Below are positions 1 to 9,029 of a DNA stretch of 64,000 nucleotides, piece after piece. The stretch covers positions 12,368 to 76,367 of the forward strand of contig DHHM01000007.1 in NCBI GenBank assembly GCA_002403305.1. The letters are read 5' to 3'. The DNA is from Bacteroidales bacterium UBA4772 (GTDB taxonomy: Bacteria; Bacteroidota; Bacteroidia; Bacteroidales; VadinHA17). The notes beneath the pieces are model-generated. The model had not been told where the DNA came from, searched no databases, and was given only the letters and a program-made list of their open reading frames with translations. Every line of letters begins with the position of its first letter. The first letter of the stretch is position 1. The translations under genes and the position numbers were made by a program.

Positions 1-1542
1 GGTAATTGTTGAGTGGTCACTCTCTTCCTTGTAGACATGATAGTGCAGACTGCCCCTCGAGGCCACCTGCGGCAGATGGGTTATGTTGATGACCTGCATG
101 CTCCTGCCCATCTCCTCAAGTATGTCTCCGACCATGGAAGCCACCTCACCCGAGACCCCCGAATCTATTTCGTCAAAGATTATGGCAGGTAATCCGGAGC
201 TGCTTGCCAGAACCGACTTGAGGCATAGCATCAATCTCGACAGCTCTCCGCCGGAGGCACAGCGTGACAGCTCTTCCGGTGCAACCTGCCTGTTGGCGCT
301 GAACATGAACTCAGCCTTCTCCAGTCCCGACGGTCCGGGCATATCCGACGGGAGGAGATCTGTCTCAAAGCGTGCGTGAGGCATCCCCAGTTTCCTCAAC
401 ATGGCGGTGATCTCACGGGTGAAAGGACCAACTGCCTCACGTCTGGCGGCTGAGAGCCGGCCGGCCATCTCTGCTACGGCAGCATAGGCTTCATCAGCAC
501 TCTTCTTAAGGCCAGTGATACGTTCATCAACGCCGGCGGTCAATGACACCTTTTCTGCTATCTGCTCCTGTCGTGCCAGCAGCTCGCCGAGGTCCCTGCA
601 CCTGTGCTTCTGCAGGAGAGACCAGATCGTATCCAGCCTCGCGGTCACCTGCTCTAGCCTGCCCGGGTCATCTGCTGTGTTGCTGTTCAGTTTCTCAGCC
701 TCGTATGATATGTCATTGAGATCAATAAGCTGGGTGTCAATCCGCTTCTCCAGGACGGCAGCCCCTGGCAGCCATCCCGATATCTTCGCCAGGCTGTTGC
801 GTACCGTCCTCAGCAGAGAGTGAGCCGAGGGGCCGTCACCCGACAGTGCCGTGGTGACAGTCATCAGGGCTTCCTTTATCTCTCCTGCATTGGTGAGCCT
901 CTCCTGCTCCTGCTCCAGTGCCTCCTGCTCACCTTCCGTGAGCCTGGCAGCCTGCAGTTCCTCAAGCTGATGGGAGTAGTAGTCATAGTCAGCCCTCTCC
1001 CTCTCTGCATCACCTGCAGCATCATCATAAGCACGCTTTGCCCTGAGATAAAAGCCCCATGCATTACGGTACTCCCCGGAGAGAGTCGCAGCACCGGCAT
1101 AGGCATCAATGACGCGCAACTGGAACATACTGTTACCGAGCAGCAGGGTCTGATGCTGTGAGTGAATGTCTATGAGCCTGGTACCAAGCTCTTTCATCAC
1201 ATTCAGAGTCACAGGGGTATCATTGATGAAAGCCCTCGACTTGCCGGCAGGAGTTATCTCGCGTCGCAGTATCGCATCGTCCTCATAATCAACATCGCTC
1301 TCCGCGAAGAGAGTCTCCAGATCATATCCCCTGATGTCGAAGTCAGCCTCCACGATGCACTTCTCATCCTGGCTCAGCAGCACCGACGTGTCAGCCCTCT
1401 CACCCAGCGCCAGCCCCAGTGCTCCCAGGAGAATCGACTTGCCGGCCCCGGTCTCGCCGGTAATAACGGTAAAACCCTCACCGAAGCCCATGTCAAGCTC
1501 CCGGATGATGGCATAGTTTTTAACTGTCAGTCTGCGAAGCAT
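1..1542 (-). CDS. recN: DNA repair protein RecN (3' end beyond the window)
   Basis: Reading the minus strand from the ATG at 1542 gives an uninterrupted frame to base 1 (514 codons, no stop), so the last few dozen residues lie outside the window. It is an SMC-like ATPase that acts at DNA double-strand breaks. Visible features: Walker A GETGAGKS at residues 29-36 after an N-terminus starting MLRRLTVKNYAI, a long charged coiled-coil centre, the ABC-type signature SGGELSRL near residue 430 and Walker B IIFDEID near 455. It is the last gene of the bamD-rpoZ-coaBC-DUF4835-recN run, starting 10 bases after the DUF4835 stop. RecN proteins are usually about 550 residues. The assignment is firm. Confidence 0.95.
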   Translation of the reverse strand, partial: MLRRLTVKNYAIIRELDMGFGEGFTVITGETGAGKSILLGALGLALGERADTSVLLSQDEKCIVEADFDIRGYDLETLFAESDVDYEDDAILRREITPAGKSRAFINDTPVTLNVMKELGTRLIDIHSQHQTLLLGNSMFQLRVIDAYAGAATLSGEYRNAWGFYLRAKRAYDDAAGDAERERADYDYYSHQLEELQAARLTEGEQEALEQEQERLTNAGEIKEALMTVTTALSGDGPSAHSLLRTVRNSLAKISGWLPGAAVLEKRIDTQLIDLNDISYEAEKLNSNTADDPGRLEQVTARLDTIWSLLQKHRCRDLGELLARQEQIAEKVSLTAGVDERITGLKKSADEAYAAVAEMAGRLSAARREAVGPFTREITAMLRKLGMPHARFETDLLPSDMPGPSGLEKAEFMFSANRQVAPEELSRCASGGELSRLMLCLKSVLASSSGLPAIIFDEIDSGVSGEVASMVGDILEEMGRSMQVINITHLPQVASRGSLHYHVYKEESDHSTIT

Positions 1543-1552
1543 GATCAGTCCG

Positions 1553-2485
1553 TTAACCCGATGGGGTGAGAATCTTCTGGTATTTTGAATCGTTGGCCGG
1601 ATCTATCTCGGTAAGTATCTGCACAACCCGGTTCTTCTCCTCGGGGAAGGCCTGGGAGAAGATATTGACGATCTCATCGGCCTTGGCATCCAGGATAATA
1701 GTCATATAATACATGAAGGGATCGGGACGGCGGCGATAGACCTCCTGCAACTGCCTGAGGCTCTCATATATCTCTGTACGGGCCCTGGTGATGTCTGACT
1801 CCAGGCGGTCCATTCCCCTGATATGATAAAGGTAAACGAACTGCCTGACACCTGAATACTCACTGTCAAGTATGTTCTTTACAAGCCAGTAACGGTTCCT
1901 GTTACGTGATCCGTCATAGGGCTTCCACCCTGCCTCCGGTGCATTCTGTGCATTGGTAACGATCTTTTCCGCGATCTGAAAATATGGCGTGCCGCCATTG
2001 GGCGAAAAAGTATCGAAGTCCATACCTATCAGGAGGTAGGCATAATATGCAAGGACTGATACGAGGTTGCTGGTGTGGCTGTTGGGATTGAACTCAATCG
2101 GTTGAAATTCAACATACCTGAACTGAAAATTGTTGTCGACGAAGTTCAGGACGGTCGATTCGTAGGTGGTGTTGAAGACCGGGCGGCGAAGCTGTACCTG
2201 CAGCGTGCCCCTAAACTCATCAGCGGAGAGCTGCTCATCAAGGTTAATAAGAATATTACACTCAATCCTCTCAGAAAAGCTGAAGAGATTGTCGGTCCAG
2301 ACCATGCTGTTCATGAACTCATATATGTCGCGCTGCATGCTCTGGAAGACCTCCCTGTTCGAGCCCTGGATCTTCTGTGCCGAGACCTGCACATTGCAGT
2401 ACAGCTCCTGCGAAATCACGCTGGTCACGGCGAACAGCATGGCAACAGCCGTTAAGAAAATCCTTCTTCTGATGTTCTGAGACAT
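1553..2485 (-). CDS. DUF4835 family protein, exported
   Basis: A 310-residue protein with a Sec-type signal peptide (basic MSQNIRRR, hydrophobic stretch to about residue 24, cleavage near VISQ-EL). I recognise it as the Bacteroidota DUF4835 family, whose genes habitually sit between coaBC and recN; the function is unknown. The mature part has no cysteine-rich or catalytic motif that I can see and is rich in aromatic residues and short helices. It lies 6 bases after coaBC and 10 before recN, so it is almost certainly cotranscribed. Location in the periplasm or at the outer membrane is inferred from the signal peptide only. Confidence 0.85.
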   Translation of the reverse strand: MSQNIRRRIFLTAVAMLFAVTSVISQELYCNVQVSAQKIQGSNREVFQSMQRDIYEFMNSMVWTDNLFSFSERIECNILINLDEQLSADEFRGTLQVQLRRPVFNTTYESTVLNFVDNNFQFRYVEFQPIEFNPNSHTSNLVSVLAYYAYLLIGMDFDTFSPNGGTPYFQIAEKIVTNAQNAPEAGWKPYDGSRNRNRYWLVKNILDSEYSGVRQFVYLYHIRGMDRLESDITRARTEIYESLRQLQEVYRRRPDPFMYYMTIILDAKADEIVNIFSQAFPEEKNRVVQILTEIDPANDSKYQKILTPSG

Positions 2486-2491
2486 TTGGTA

Positions 2492-3703
2492 TCAGCCTGT
2501 CAAAGAGATGATTCTGCGCAGTATATCTGATGCAACCTCACCCTTTGATTTCAACTCAAATTTATCAATATTATTGTTACTGTCAATGATGGTGATCCTG
2601 TTGGTGTCATAGCCGAACCCCGCCCCTTCATCCCTGAGTGAATTGAGGATGATCATGTCAAGATTCTTGCGTTTCAGCTTACCCATGGCATTTGCTGTCT
2701 CATTGTCAGTCTCCAGGGCAAAGCCTGCGAGGAACTGGCCACTCTTCTTTACAGTGCCGAGATAAGCCGCTATGTCCTGCGTGGGCTTCAGCCTGATGAC
2801 CATCTCCCCCTCGCCTCTCTTGATCTTAGTTCCAAAGGTCGTTTCAGGGGTGAAATCAGCCACGGCAGCAGCCAGGATAGCGATGTCACAATCACGGAAG
2901 GCAATGACGGAGGCCTCCTCCATCTCTGCTGCTGTTCTCACAGCGACGGTTTTTACATCAGGGTGTGCCGGCGACAGGTTCACCGGACCCAGCACCAGCG
3001 TCACCTCCGCCCCCAGTGCTGCAGCCTCATCGGCGAGGGCAATGCCCATACGGCCTGATGAGTGGTTGCTGATAAAACGAACGGGATCAATGGGTTCTGC
3101 CGTGGGACCGGCATTGATGAATACCTTTTTGCCCCTGAGAGGCAGTTCAGTTATTTTTTTTTTTGAGAGAAACGTTTCGATCTCCCTGACAATAATTTCC
3201 GGCTCACTCATGCGGCCCTTACCGTCCAGTCCGCTGGCCAGCTCACCGGCGTCGGGCCCTATAACATAATGTCCGAATGACCTCAGGATCTCAATGTTTC
3301 TCTCCGTTGCCGGATGGTTGAGCATGTCGAGATCCATGGCCGGGGCCAGGAAGACAGGACATCGTGCGGAGAGAAGAGTTGTCAGCAGCAGGTTGTCAGC
3401 TATGCCGGCTGCCATCTTACCCATAGTGTTGGCTGTGGCGGGAGCTACAAGGAAGAGGTCGGCCCATATGCCGAGATCAATGTGACTGTTCCATCGTCCG
3501 TCCTCCGGATCAAAGAAATCAACCAGGACAGGATTTTTGGAGAGGGTGGCCAGCGTCAGGGGGGTGATGAACTCTTTGGCCAGAGGAGTCATGATAACCT
3601 TCACCTCCGCTCCTTCCTTAACGAGCAAACGGACGATGGCAGCGGCCTTGTAGGCGGCAATGCCACCGGTGACACCCAGGAGTATCTTTCTGCCTTTCAG
3701 CAT
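2492..3703 (-). CDS. coaBC: Bifunctional phosphopantothenoylcysteine decarboxylase / phosphopantothenate-cysteine ligase
   Basis: A 403-residue cytoplasmic enzyme catalysing two steps of coenzyme A synthesis: ligation of cysteine to 4'-phosphopantothenate and decarboxylation to 4'-phosphopantetheine. The N-terminal flavoprotein half shows GVTGGIAAYKA at residues 10-20, the catalytic His74 in HIDLG, and the APATANTMGKMA segment. The C-terminal ligase half begins near residue 190 with INAGPTAEPIDPVRFI followed by NHSSGRMG. Length and domain order are standard. It is 8 bases after rpoZ in the same operon. Confidence 0.96.
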   Translation of the reverse strand: MLKGRKILLGVTGGIAAYKAAAIVRLLVKEGAEVKVIMTPLAKEFITPLTLATLSKNPVLVDFFDPEDGRWNSHIDLGIWADLFLVAPATANTMGKMAAGIADNLLLTTLLSARCPVFLAPAMDLDMLNHPATERNIEILRSFGHYVIGPDAGELASGLDGKGRMSEPEIIVREIETFLSKKKITELPLRGKKVFINAGPTAEPIDPVRFISNHSSGRMGIALADEAAALGAEVTLVLGPVNLSPAHPDVKTVAVRTAAEMEEASVIAFRDCDIAILAAAVADFTPETTFGTKIKRGEGEMVIRLKPTQDIAAYLGTVKKSGQFLAGFALETDNETANAMGKLKRKNLDMIILNSLRDEGAGFGYDTNRITIIDSNNNIDKFELKSKGEVASDILRRIISLTG

Positions 3704-3711
3704 GAGGTTAG

Positions 3712-4047
3712 TTACTTCTTCTGCTTCTGATCCTTGTCGGGATTGCGGTAATAGATCTTATCCTCCTCGAACTCTGCCAGGGCGATGAGTGTAGGCTTGG
3801 GCAGCCTTTCGTAGAATTTCGAGATCTCTATCTGCTCCCTGTTCTCAAAAACCTCCTCGAGGTTGTCATTGAACGAGGCAAACTCCTCGAGCTTGGAGTT
3901 CAGCTCCTGCTTCATCTCCACGCTGATCTGGTTGGCCCGGCGGGTAGCAATGATAACGCTCTCGTAAATGTTCCCCGTTTCACTGTCAAACTTGTTCACA
4001 TCCCTTGTAATGGTAGTGTACGATGCTGATGTCTTCTTATAATCCAT
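3712..4047 (-). CDS. rpoZ: DNA-directed RNA polymerase omega subunit, Bacteroidota type
   Basis: A 111-residue protein of the long Bacteroidota omega form. The core motif NIYESVIIATRRANQIS (residues 26-42) matches the RpoZ helix that clamps the beta' subunit. The tail is longer and more acidic than in proteobacterial omega. It begins 16 bases after the bamD stop and ends 8 bases before coaBC, a neighbourhood typical for this phylum. The role is in RNA polymerase assembly and stability. Confidence 0.9.
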   Translation of the reverse strand: MDYKKTSASYTTITRDVNKFDSETGNIYESVIIATRRANQISVEMKQELNSKLEEFASFNDNLEEVFENREQIEISKFYERLPKPTLIALAEFEEDKIYYRNPDKDQKQKK

Positions 4048-4063
4048 AGTTATGTTGCTGTTG

Positions 4064-4882
4064 TCAGTTACTTTCTGTCTGCGGAAGCGACGTATCCACC
4101 TTCAGGAATCTTGCCGTCGTGTTGAATATTTTCGCCACCTCCCTGGAGTACTTGCTCTCAGGAAACTCTTCAATAAAGGAATAATACTCGTCGAGCGTAG
4201 TCTGATAACGCTCAACCTGTTTCTCCGAAACGCTCCTCTCAGCATAGAGGAACAGCGCGTCAAGCTTCAGATACATCAGCTCCTCGCGGTACTTTGTGTC
4301 AGGATACTCCTTGAGGCTGTTGGCCAGCGAGACTGTGGCAGCACGATACTGTTTCAGGTCATAGTAGAGCCTGGCACTCAGATATGACTTCTCCACCAGC
4401 TTCTCCTGAAGCTCCTGTATCCTTGCCCTGGAGTCGTCAATCCGCGTGCTGGTCGGATACCTCTGAATGAAAATTGTAAAACTCTCTATCGCCTTCCTGG
4501 TATTGGTCTGGTCCAGTTCGGGCCTGGGGCTCATGTAATAGTCACAGAGCGCTGAGAGATAGGCGGCCTCCTCCGCATTGTTGCTTCCCGGATAGGTGTC
4601 GGCAAAATTCTGGTAATAGGTGCCGGCCATCATGTAATCACGGATCCTGAAGTGAGCCTGCGCATTGATCCAGTTGAGCTGCTCTGCCTCTTCCGTGGCC
4701 CTGAACCTGGGCATTATCTGGGTAAGAAGCTCGATGGACCTTGTGTATTTGCCGTCGTCAAAATAGTCATAGACCTTCTGCTTCTTGAGCTCATAGTCGC
4801 TGCTCTTGAGAAGTTTTTCATACTCACCGCACGATGTGACGGCAAGCGCCATAATGATAAATATTAAAGGCCTGATCCTCAT
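4064..4882 (-). CDS. bamD: Outer membrane protein assembly factor BamD (lipoprotein)
   Basis: A 272-residue lipoprotein with a clear lipobox, AVTSC, placing the acylated cysteine at residue 18. Helical TPR-like repeats follow (KVYDYFDDGKYTRSIELL, YYQNFADTYPGS, IFIQRYPTS, ANSLKEYPDT), the BamD arrangement. It works in the BAM complex that folds beta-barrel proteins into the outer membrane. It is the first gene of the five-gene operon and has its own TAnnTTTG promoter element 17 bases upstream of the start. Confidence 0.93.
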   Translation of the reverse strand: MRIRPLIFIIMALAVTSCGEYEKLLKSSDYELKKQKVYDYFDDGKYTRSIELLTQIMPRFRATEEAEQLNWINAQAHFRIRDYMMAGTYYQNFADTYPGSNNAEEAAYLSALCDYYMSPRPELDQTNTRKAIESFTIFIQRYPTSTRIDDSRARIQELQEKLVEKSYLSARLYYDLKQYRAATVSLANSLKEYPDTKYREELMYLKLDALFLYAERSVSEKQVERYQTTLDEYYSFIEEFPESKYSREVAKIFNTTARFLKVDTSLPQTESN

Positions 4883-4898
4883 AACCGGAAATGTTGCG

Positions 4899-4906
4899 CA
4901 AAATTA
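4899..4906 (-). promoter_or_regulatory. Bacteroidota -7 promoter element for the bamD operon
   Basis: TAATTTTG on the minus strand fits the Bacteroidota TAnnTTTG -7 consensus and lies 17 bases before the bamD start. No TTG is visible at the usual -33 spacing, so the -33 half is weak or absent. Confidence 0.6.
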
Positions 4907-5036
4907 CTCTTTTTTTTCATTCATAGTCCCACCACGATGCAAAAGTGCTCATTTAAAAGGTGAGAAATGGTTAAAGGAGTGTTAATTTACCGACATAAAT
5001 GGGTATAAATAGGTACTCCAGCTGATTAATGTTTTA

Positions 5037-5044
5037 TAATTTTG
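5037..5044 (+). promoter_or_regulatory. Bacteroidota -7 promoter element for the oxoamine synthase gene
   Basis: TAATTTTG fits TAnnTTTG exactly. It lies 26 bases before the GTG start at 5070 and is divergent from the bamD promoter 130 bases away. I see no clear -33 TTG. Confidence 0.6.
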
Positions 5045-5069
5045 CGGACATTAATCAAAAATAACAGAC

Positions 5070-6314
5070 GTGGACATTTTCGACAAGATCAGAAGGAACC
5101 GTGGTGAACTGGGACAATACCAGGAACTGGCTGACGGATATTTCATGTTTCCGAAGCTGGAAGGTGAGATAGGCCCCAGGATGAAATTCATGGGCAGGGA
5201 GGTGCTGAACTGGAGCCTCAACAATTATCTCGGGCTTGCCAATCACCCCGAGGTCAGGAAGGTTGATGCCGAGGCGGCCGCGCAGTATGGCCTGGCATAC
5301 CCCATGGGGGCCCGCATGATGTCGGGACAGACAACCATGCATGAGAAATTTGAAAGCATGGCCGCTGAATTCGTCGGCAAGGAGGCTGCCTACCTTCTGA
5401 ACTACGGGTACCAGGGAATGGTGTCAATAATTGACGCACTGGTCGGAAGAAAAGATGTGATAGTGTATGACTCGGAGTCGCACGCCTGTATCATGGACGG
5501 GCTCAGGATGGTGTTTGCCAGGCGGTTCGTCTTTCCCCACAATGACATGGAGGGATTTGAAAAACAGCTTGAGCATGCGCAAAAGATAGTCAGTGAGACC
5601 GGGGGAGGTATACTGGTTATCACCGAGGGTGTCTTCGGCATGGCGGGTGACCTTGGTGCCCTCGACAAAATAGTGCCATTCAAGAAGAAATACAACTTCC
5701 GCCTCCTGGTGGATGACGCCCACGGCATAGGTACCATGGGAAAAACAGGTGCAGGCACCGGTGAGCATTTCGGTGTTCAGAAAGATATTGATGTTTACTT
5801 TGGAACCTTCGCGAAGAGCTTTGCAGGAATAGGCGGCTTCGTCGCCGGAGACAAGGATGTCATCAGCTACCTCAGGTTCAACCTCCGTTCACAGATCTAT
5901 GCCAAGGCACTGCCGATGGCGATGACACTGGGAGCCATCAAACGGCTGGAGCTGATAAGGGACCATCCCGAACTGCGCGAAAAACTGTGGACCATCGCAA
6001 GGGCACTGCAGAAAGGATTCAGGGAGGCAGGCTTTGACCTTGGCAGGACAGAATCTCCGGTAACGCCCGTGTTCCTGAAGGGAGGCATACCGCAGGCGAC
6101 ACAGATAATCAAGGATTTGAGACAGAACTATGGCATCTTCTGCTCAGTGGTGATATACCCGGTGGTTCCGAAGGGTGTCATCATGCTCCGTATCATCCCC
6201 ACCGCCGCCCATACCCTGGATGACGTAAACTATACCGTGAATGCCTTTAAAGAGGTCAAGAAGAAACTTGAGACTAACGCCTACCCTGACGAGATGGCCG
6301 ATTTCAGAAGCTGA
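5070..6314 (+). CDS. Alpha-oxoamine synthase family PLP-dependent acyltransferase
   Basis: A 414-residue fold-type I PLP enzyme of the family containing serine palmitoyltransferase, KBL and BioF, which condense an acyl thioester with an amino acid and release CO2. Seen: His138 in SESHAC, the cofactor Asp in LLVDDAHG (Asp215/216 with His218), and the Schiff-base lysine Lys249 in GTFAKSFAGIGG. The start is GTG; the MDIFDKI N-terminus and the promoter just upstream support it. From memory this is a second Bacteroidota oxoamine synthase type, distinct from the Bacteroides sphingolipid SPT, so the substrate could be serine, glycine or cysteate; sequence alone does not decide. A sphingolipid or sulfonolipid role is plausible. 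It is a lone gene with no lipid-synthesis neighbours. Confidence 0.85.
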   Translation: MDIFDKIRRNRGELGQYQELADGYFMFPKLEGEIGPRMKFMGREVLNWSLNNYLGLANHPEVRKVDAEAAAQYGLAYPMGARMMSGQTTMHEKFESMAAEFVGKEAAYLLNYGYQGMVSIIDALVGRKDVIVYDSESHACIMDGLRMVFARRFVFPHNDMEGFEKQLEHAQKIVSETGGGILVITEGVFGMAGDLGALDKIVPFKKKYNFRLLVDDAHGIGTMGKTGAGTGEHFGVQKDIDVYFGTFAKSFAGIGGFVAGDKDVISYLRFNLRSQIYAKALPMAMTLGAIKRLELIRDHPELREKLWTIARALQKGFREAGFDLGRTESPVTPVFLKGGIPQATQIIKDLRQNYGIFCSVVIYPVVPKGVIMLRIIPTAAHTLDDVNYTVNAFKEVKKKLETNAYPDEMADFRS

Positions 6315-6321
6315 CAGCAGT

Positions 6322-8277
6322 TTACTGTCTGTCTTCAAAATCATCTATTGACAGGAAGGAGTACTGGTACTCCATAGGCAGTATCTTTGCATATTCCTCA
6401 ACCGGACTCCCCTCAAGGCATGCCTTTATTATCTTTCGGCCGAGCGGCAGCAGGTCAGAGTCGAGGAAACCCTGAAGCTCTTTTCTGAAAAAATCCTGCA
6501 GTATGACTGCTCCTGCATCATAGCCCTCTTCTCCTACCTCTGCCTGCCGGTAGACCTTCAGGAACCGCGTGGGGATGGGAGACCCTTCAATAGTAAGATA
6601 GTTGAGTTCATAGCCCAGTAACGGGCAGCGGGCGGTCCTCAGTTGGTCAGACCTCAGCTTTGCATTGCCACGCCGGGTAAGATACTCACGCATCAGTAGC
6701 TGTGGCCTGAATCCAACCTTCCACGCACCTATATGCTGGTTGGGCGTAAGGGTATAACGGACCCGGGGAGTATTAACTATCTGCTCCAGAAGAAGGTTGG
6801 CATGCCTCACCCTCTTTCCTGTGGCGAACGGCCAATATGATCCTACCCCTTCGCTCTCAAGATCACCCCCGCTGATAATACTTGGATTGGCATACCCCCG
6901 CGGACTGACAAGGCGCCATAGCCATGCCAGTGCAGGGGGCAGAATATGAAACAGTCCGGCAATGCCATAGGAGGGTAATTCTGCTGTACAGGCCGGCATC
7001 CTTACCCCGAAGTTACGCACGTCAACGGTCACCGGCCTGTTGAAGATCCCGGGAACAATACTCCGGGGCAGCACAACCCTGGGGTTGGGACAACGCCTTC
7101 CGGGAGCATCCTCTGAGTGATTCCAGATGAGAGCGGTACCGTCAGGCCTGGTGTCCAGGTTCAGGAAGAGCAACGATTCTCCGGGATCTATTGTTATCTT
7201 TTCAAGAAACGGATCATCACCGTATCCTTTAACTCCGTCAACGCGTATGAACCAGGCGTTCTCCGCGTCGGCCACGGTGAGCTTACCGTTGCTGGTCTGG
7301 TAAGAAGGGTGGCACAGGGCCATATCATCAGTGGCCGGATTGAATGAGCAGAAGAGAGGTATGGAGATAACCCTCCTTTCACCTGTGACTATGTTCTCTC
7401 CAATAACAATCTGGCCATTGGGCTCACGCACGAGATTCTGTATCATCTCACTCTTACCTCCCCCGCTCGCACCTTCATGCATGAAGGTGGTGATGTTGTC
7501 ATACGGACTCACCGCCTGCACCGTCGAGCAGTGTGTTGTCAGCCAGCCCTCCTCCTCGCCCTTATCGAGAAGGACGCTGTAAAAACCTTTCTTGGCACTC
7601 GGTCCGGGATAGAGGTTATAGGCAAACATCTCGTGGAGACCATCACGCCTGTTATGCACCACAACCTGCCTGCCATCGAAATGTGTGTGCCTGAAGGGCG
7701 GAGCTACATATACGACGGATTCAACATTGAATCCCTCCGGAAGCTCATCAACAGACATTATCTTCTGAAGCAGGGAGAGACCGAAGGCAAAGAACGAGGC
7801 GTTGAGAGGTGTCACCACCACACCTCCGGCACCTATGGGATAATTGCCTGCAAAGCACAGGAATATTCCCAGCTCACGCTTTCCAAGCCAATCAAATGTC
7901 TCATCCCTGAGCCTGCCGAACTCGTATCCGTAAATATCAGAAAATCTCTTTTTGTCAGTTGGCCGTTGGTCACCAATAAGCATTGTTTCCGGATCCCGCC
8001 TGCGCATGTACGGCTCGGTGTAGTTTGCTGACAGTCCGTTGGAGACCCGGTGCAGTATCACCTCTGTAACCTCACCCCTGCCGGGAATGTCGTACTTCAC
8101 CTCGTAATAAAGATCATCCGTTCCACCTGTGGACTCAGACAGTATCTCTGCCGGATTATTGAAAAAAACAGCTTTCGGGGAACTGGCAGCCAGCACTCCA
8201 ACCTCCGGGGGAAGTCTGACATCTCTCTTCTCTGCCAGGGCAATAGTCTCCAGTGCGTTCATATGAATATTCTTCAA
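6322..8277 (-). CDS. DUF4914 family protein with a kinase-like P-loop
   Basis: A 651-residue soluble protein that I recognise as the DUF4914 family; no function is established to my knowledge. A P-loop, GASGGGKS, lies at residues 269-276 in the middle of the chain. Its surroundings (a preceding His-Glu, later stretches FLNLDTRPDGTALIW and WNHSEDAPGRRCPNPR) recall PEP carboxykinase and HPr-kinase folds, where a central P-loop follows a large N-terminal domain; that resemblance is my inference. There is no signal peptide or membrane segment. Met6 (position 8262) is a possible alternative start. It is convergent with the oxoamine synthase, 7 bases away, and is the only gene on its transcript. 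Confidence 0.75.
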   Translation of the reverse strand: MKNIHMNALETIALAEKRDVRLPPEVGVLAASSPKAVFFNNPAEILSESTGGTDDLYYEVKYDIPGRGEVTEVILHRVSNGLSANYTEPYMRRRDPETMLIGDQRPTDKKRFSDIYGYEFGRLRDETFDWLGKRELGIFLCFAGNYPIGAGGVVVTPLNASFFAFGLSLLQKIMSVDELPEGFNVESVVYVAPPFRHTHFDGRQVVVHNRRDGLHEMFAYNLYPGPSAKKGFYSVLLDKGEEEGWLTTHCSTVQAVSPYDNITTFMHEGASGGGKSEMIQNLVREPNGQIVIGENIVTGERRVISIPLFCSFNPATDDMALCHPSYQTSNGKLTVADAENAWFIRVDGVKGYGDDPFLEKITIDPGESLLFLNLDTRPDGTALIWNHSEDAPGRRCPNPRVVLPRSIVPGIFNRPVTVDVRNFGVRMPACTAELPSYGIAGLFHILPPALAWLWRLVSPRGYANPSIISGGDLESEGVGSYWPFATGKRVRHANLLLEQIVNTPRVRYTLTPNQHIGAWKVGFRPQLLMREYLTRRGNAKLRSDQLRTARCPLLGYELNYLTIEGSPIPTRFLKVYRQAEVGEEGYDAGAVILQDFFRKELQGFLDSDLLPLGRKIIKACLEGSPVEEYAKILPMEYQYSFLSIDDFEDRQ

Positions 8278-8489
8278 ATCAGTAAATCAACCTGTTATCT
8301 TATAAAGTATTGAAATTATAAACCCGTATCCTCCTTTTCAAAATTAGTGAATAGAAAGTGGGACCTCTCCTCCCCTGGCAGGTAAATATCAACATCTTTT
8401 AAGAAAAAGCTGATTTTTCTGTAATGTTTTTAATCCTTCTTCGTCATAAGGGTGAACAGTATTCATTAAAATCCTAAAAACGGACAGTC

Positions 8490-9002
8490 ATGAAAAGAAT
8501 GGTTTTTACACTTGTTATCGCCGCCCTGGCGGCTTTATTGTACGGACAGAGAGACCCGCTTGATGATTTCTTCAGCAACTACTCCGACAGGGAGGGCTAC
8601 TCCTCTGTAATAATCAACGGCAATATTTTCGGCCTGCTAAAAACCATTGACGATGATCCGGACCTGGAAAAACTTGACCGGAAGGTTACCTCGGTCAGGA
8701 TCGTCAGCAGGAAGGGATCACTCACGGCCGGAGAGCCCGGTTTCCTGTCAGACCTGGGGAGAGTGATGCGGCGCGGAAGATATGAAGAGCTGATAACCGT
8801 GAAAGATCATGATTCGGACCTGCGCTTCATGGTAAAAAGCAGGGGCGACGTGATAACAGAGCTGCTCGTTGTCTCCTCGGGTGAAAATGAGGCAGTGATA
8901 CAGGTATGCGGAAAACTCACTCGCGAAGACGTTGAACGCATGTCGGAAGGCAACGGCGATGGCCTTGCCCGTCTTGAGATTCTTGAGAATCCGGCAAAAT
9001 GA
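8490..9002 (+). CDS. DUF4252 domain-containing exported protein (first paralogue)
   Basis: A 170-residue protein with a signal peptide ending near LLYGQ (residue 20) and a mature part that starts RDPLDDFFSNYSDREGYSS, the DUF4252 pattern. Function unknown. It is the first gene of a plus-strand set: DUF4252, ECF sigma factor (28 bases later), membrane partner and a second DUF4252. The second copy at 10160 shares the same layout: signal peptide, DxFxxYxxRxGxxSV-like start, and EELxTVKxxxxxxRFM in the middle. Probably periplasmic or membrane-associated; the start is supported by the signal peptide. Confidence 0.82.
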   Translation: MKRMVFTLVIAALAALLYGQRDPLDDFFSNYSDREGYSSVIINGNIFGLLKTIDDDPDLEKLDRKVTSVRIVSRKGSLTAGEPGFLSDLGRVMRRGRYEELITVKDHDSDLRFMVKSRGDVITELLVVSSGENEAVIQVCGKLTREDVERMSEGNGDGLARLEILENPAK

Positions 9003-9029
9003 TAACTTTGGGGCAGACATCAGTAAAGA

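Noticed and set aside
83..1569. Several plus-strand frames at the left edge
   Set aside because: They lie opposite recN, whose minus-strand frame has clear RecN motifs.
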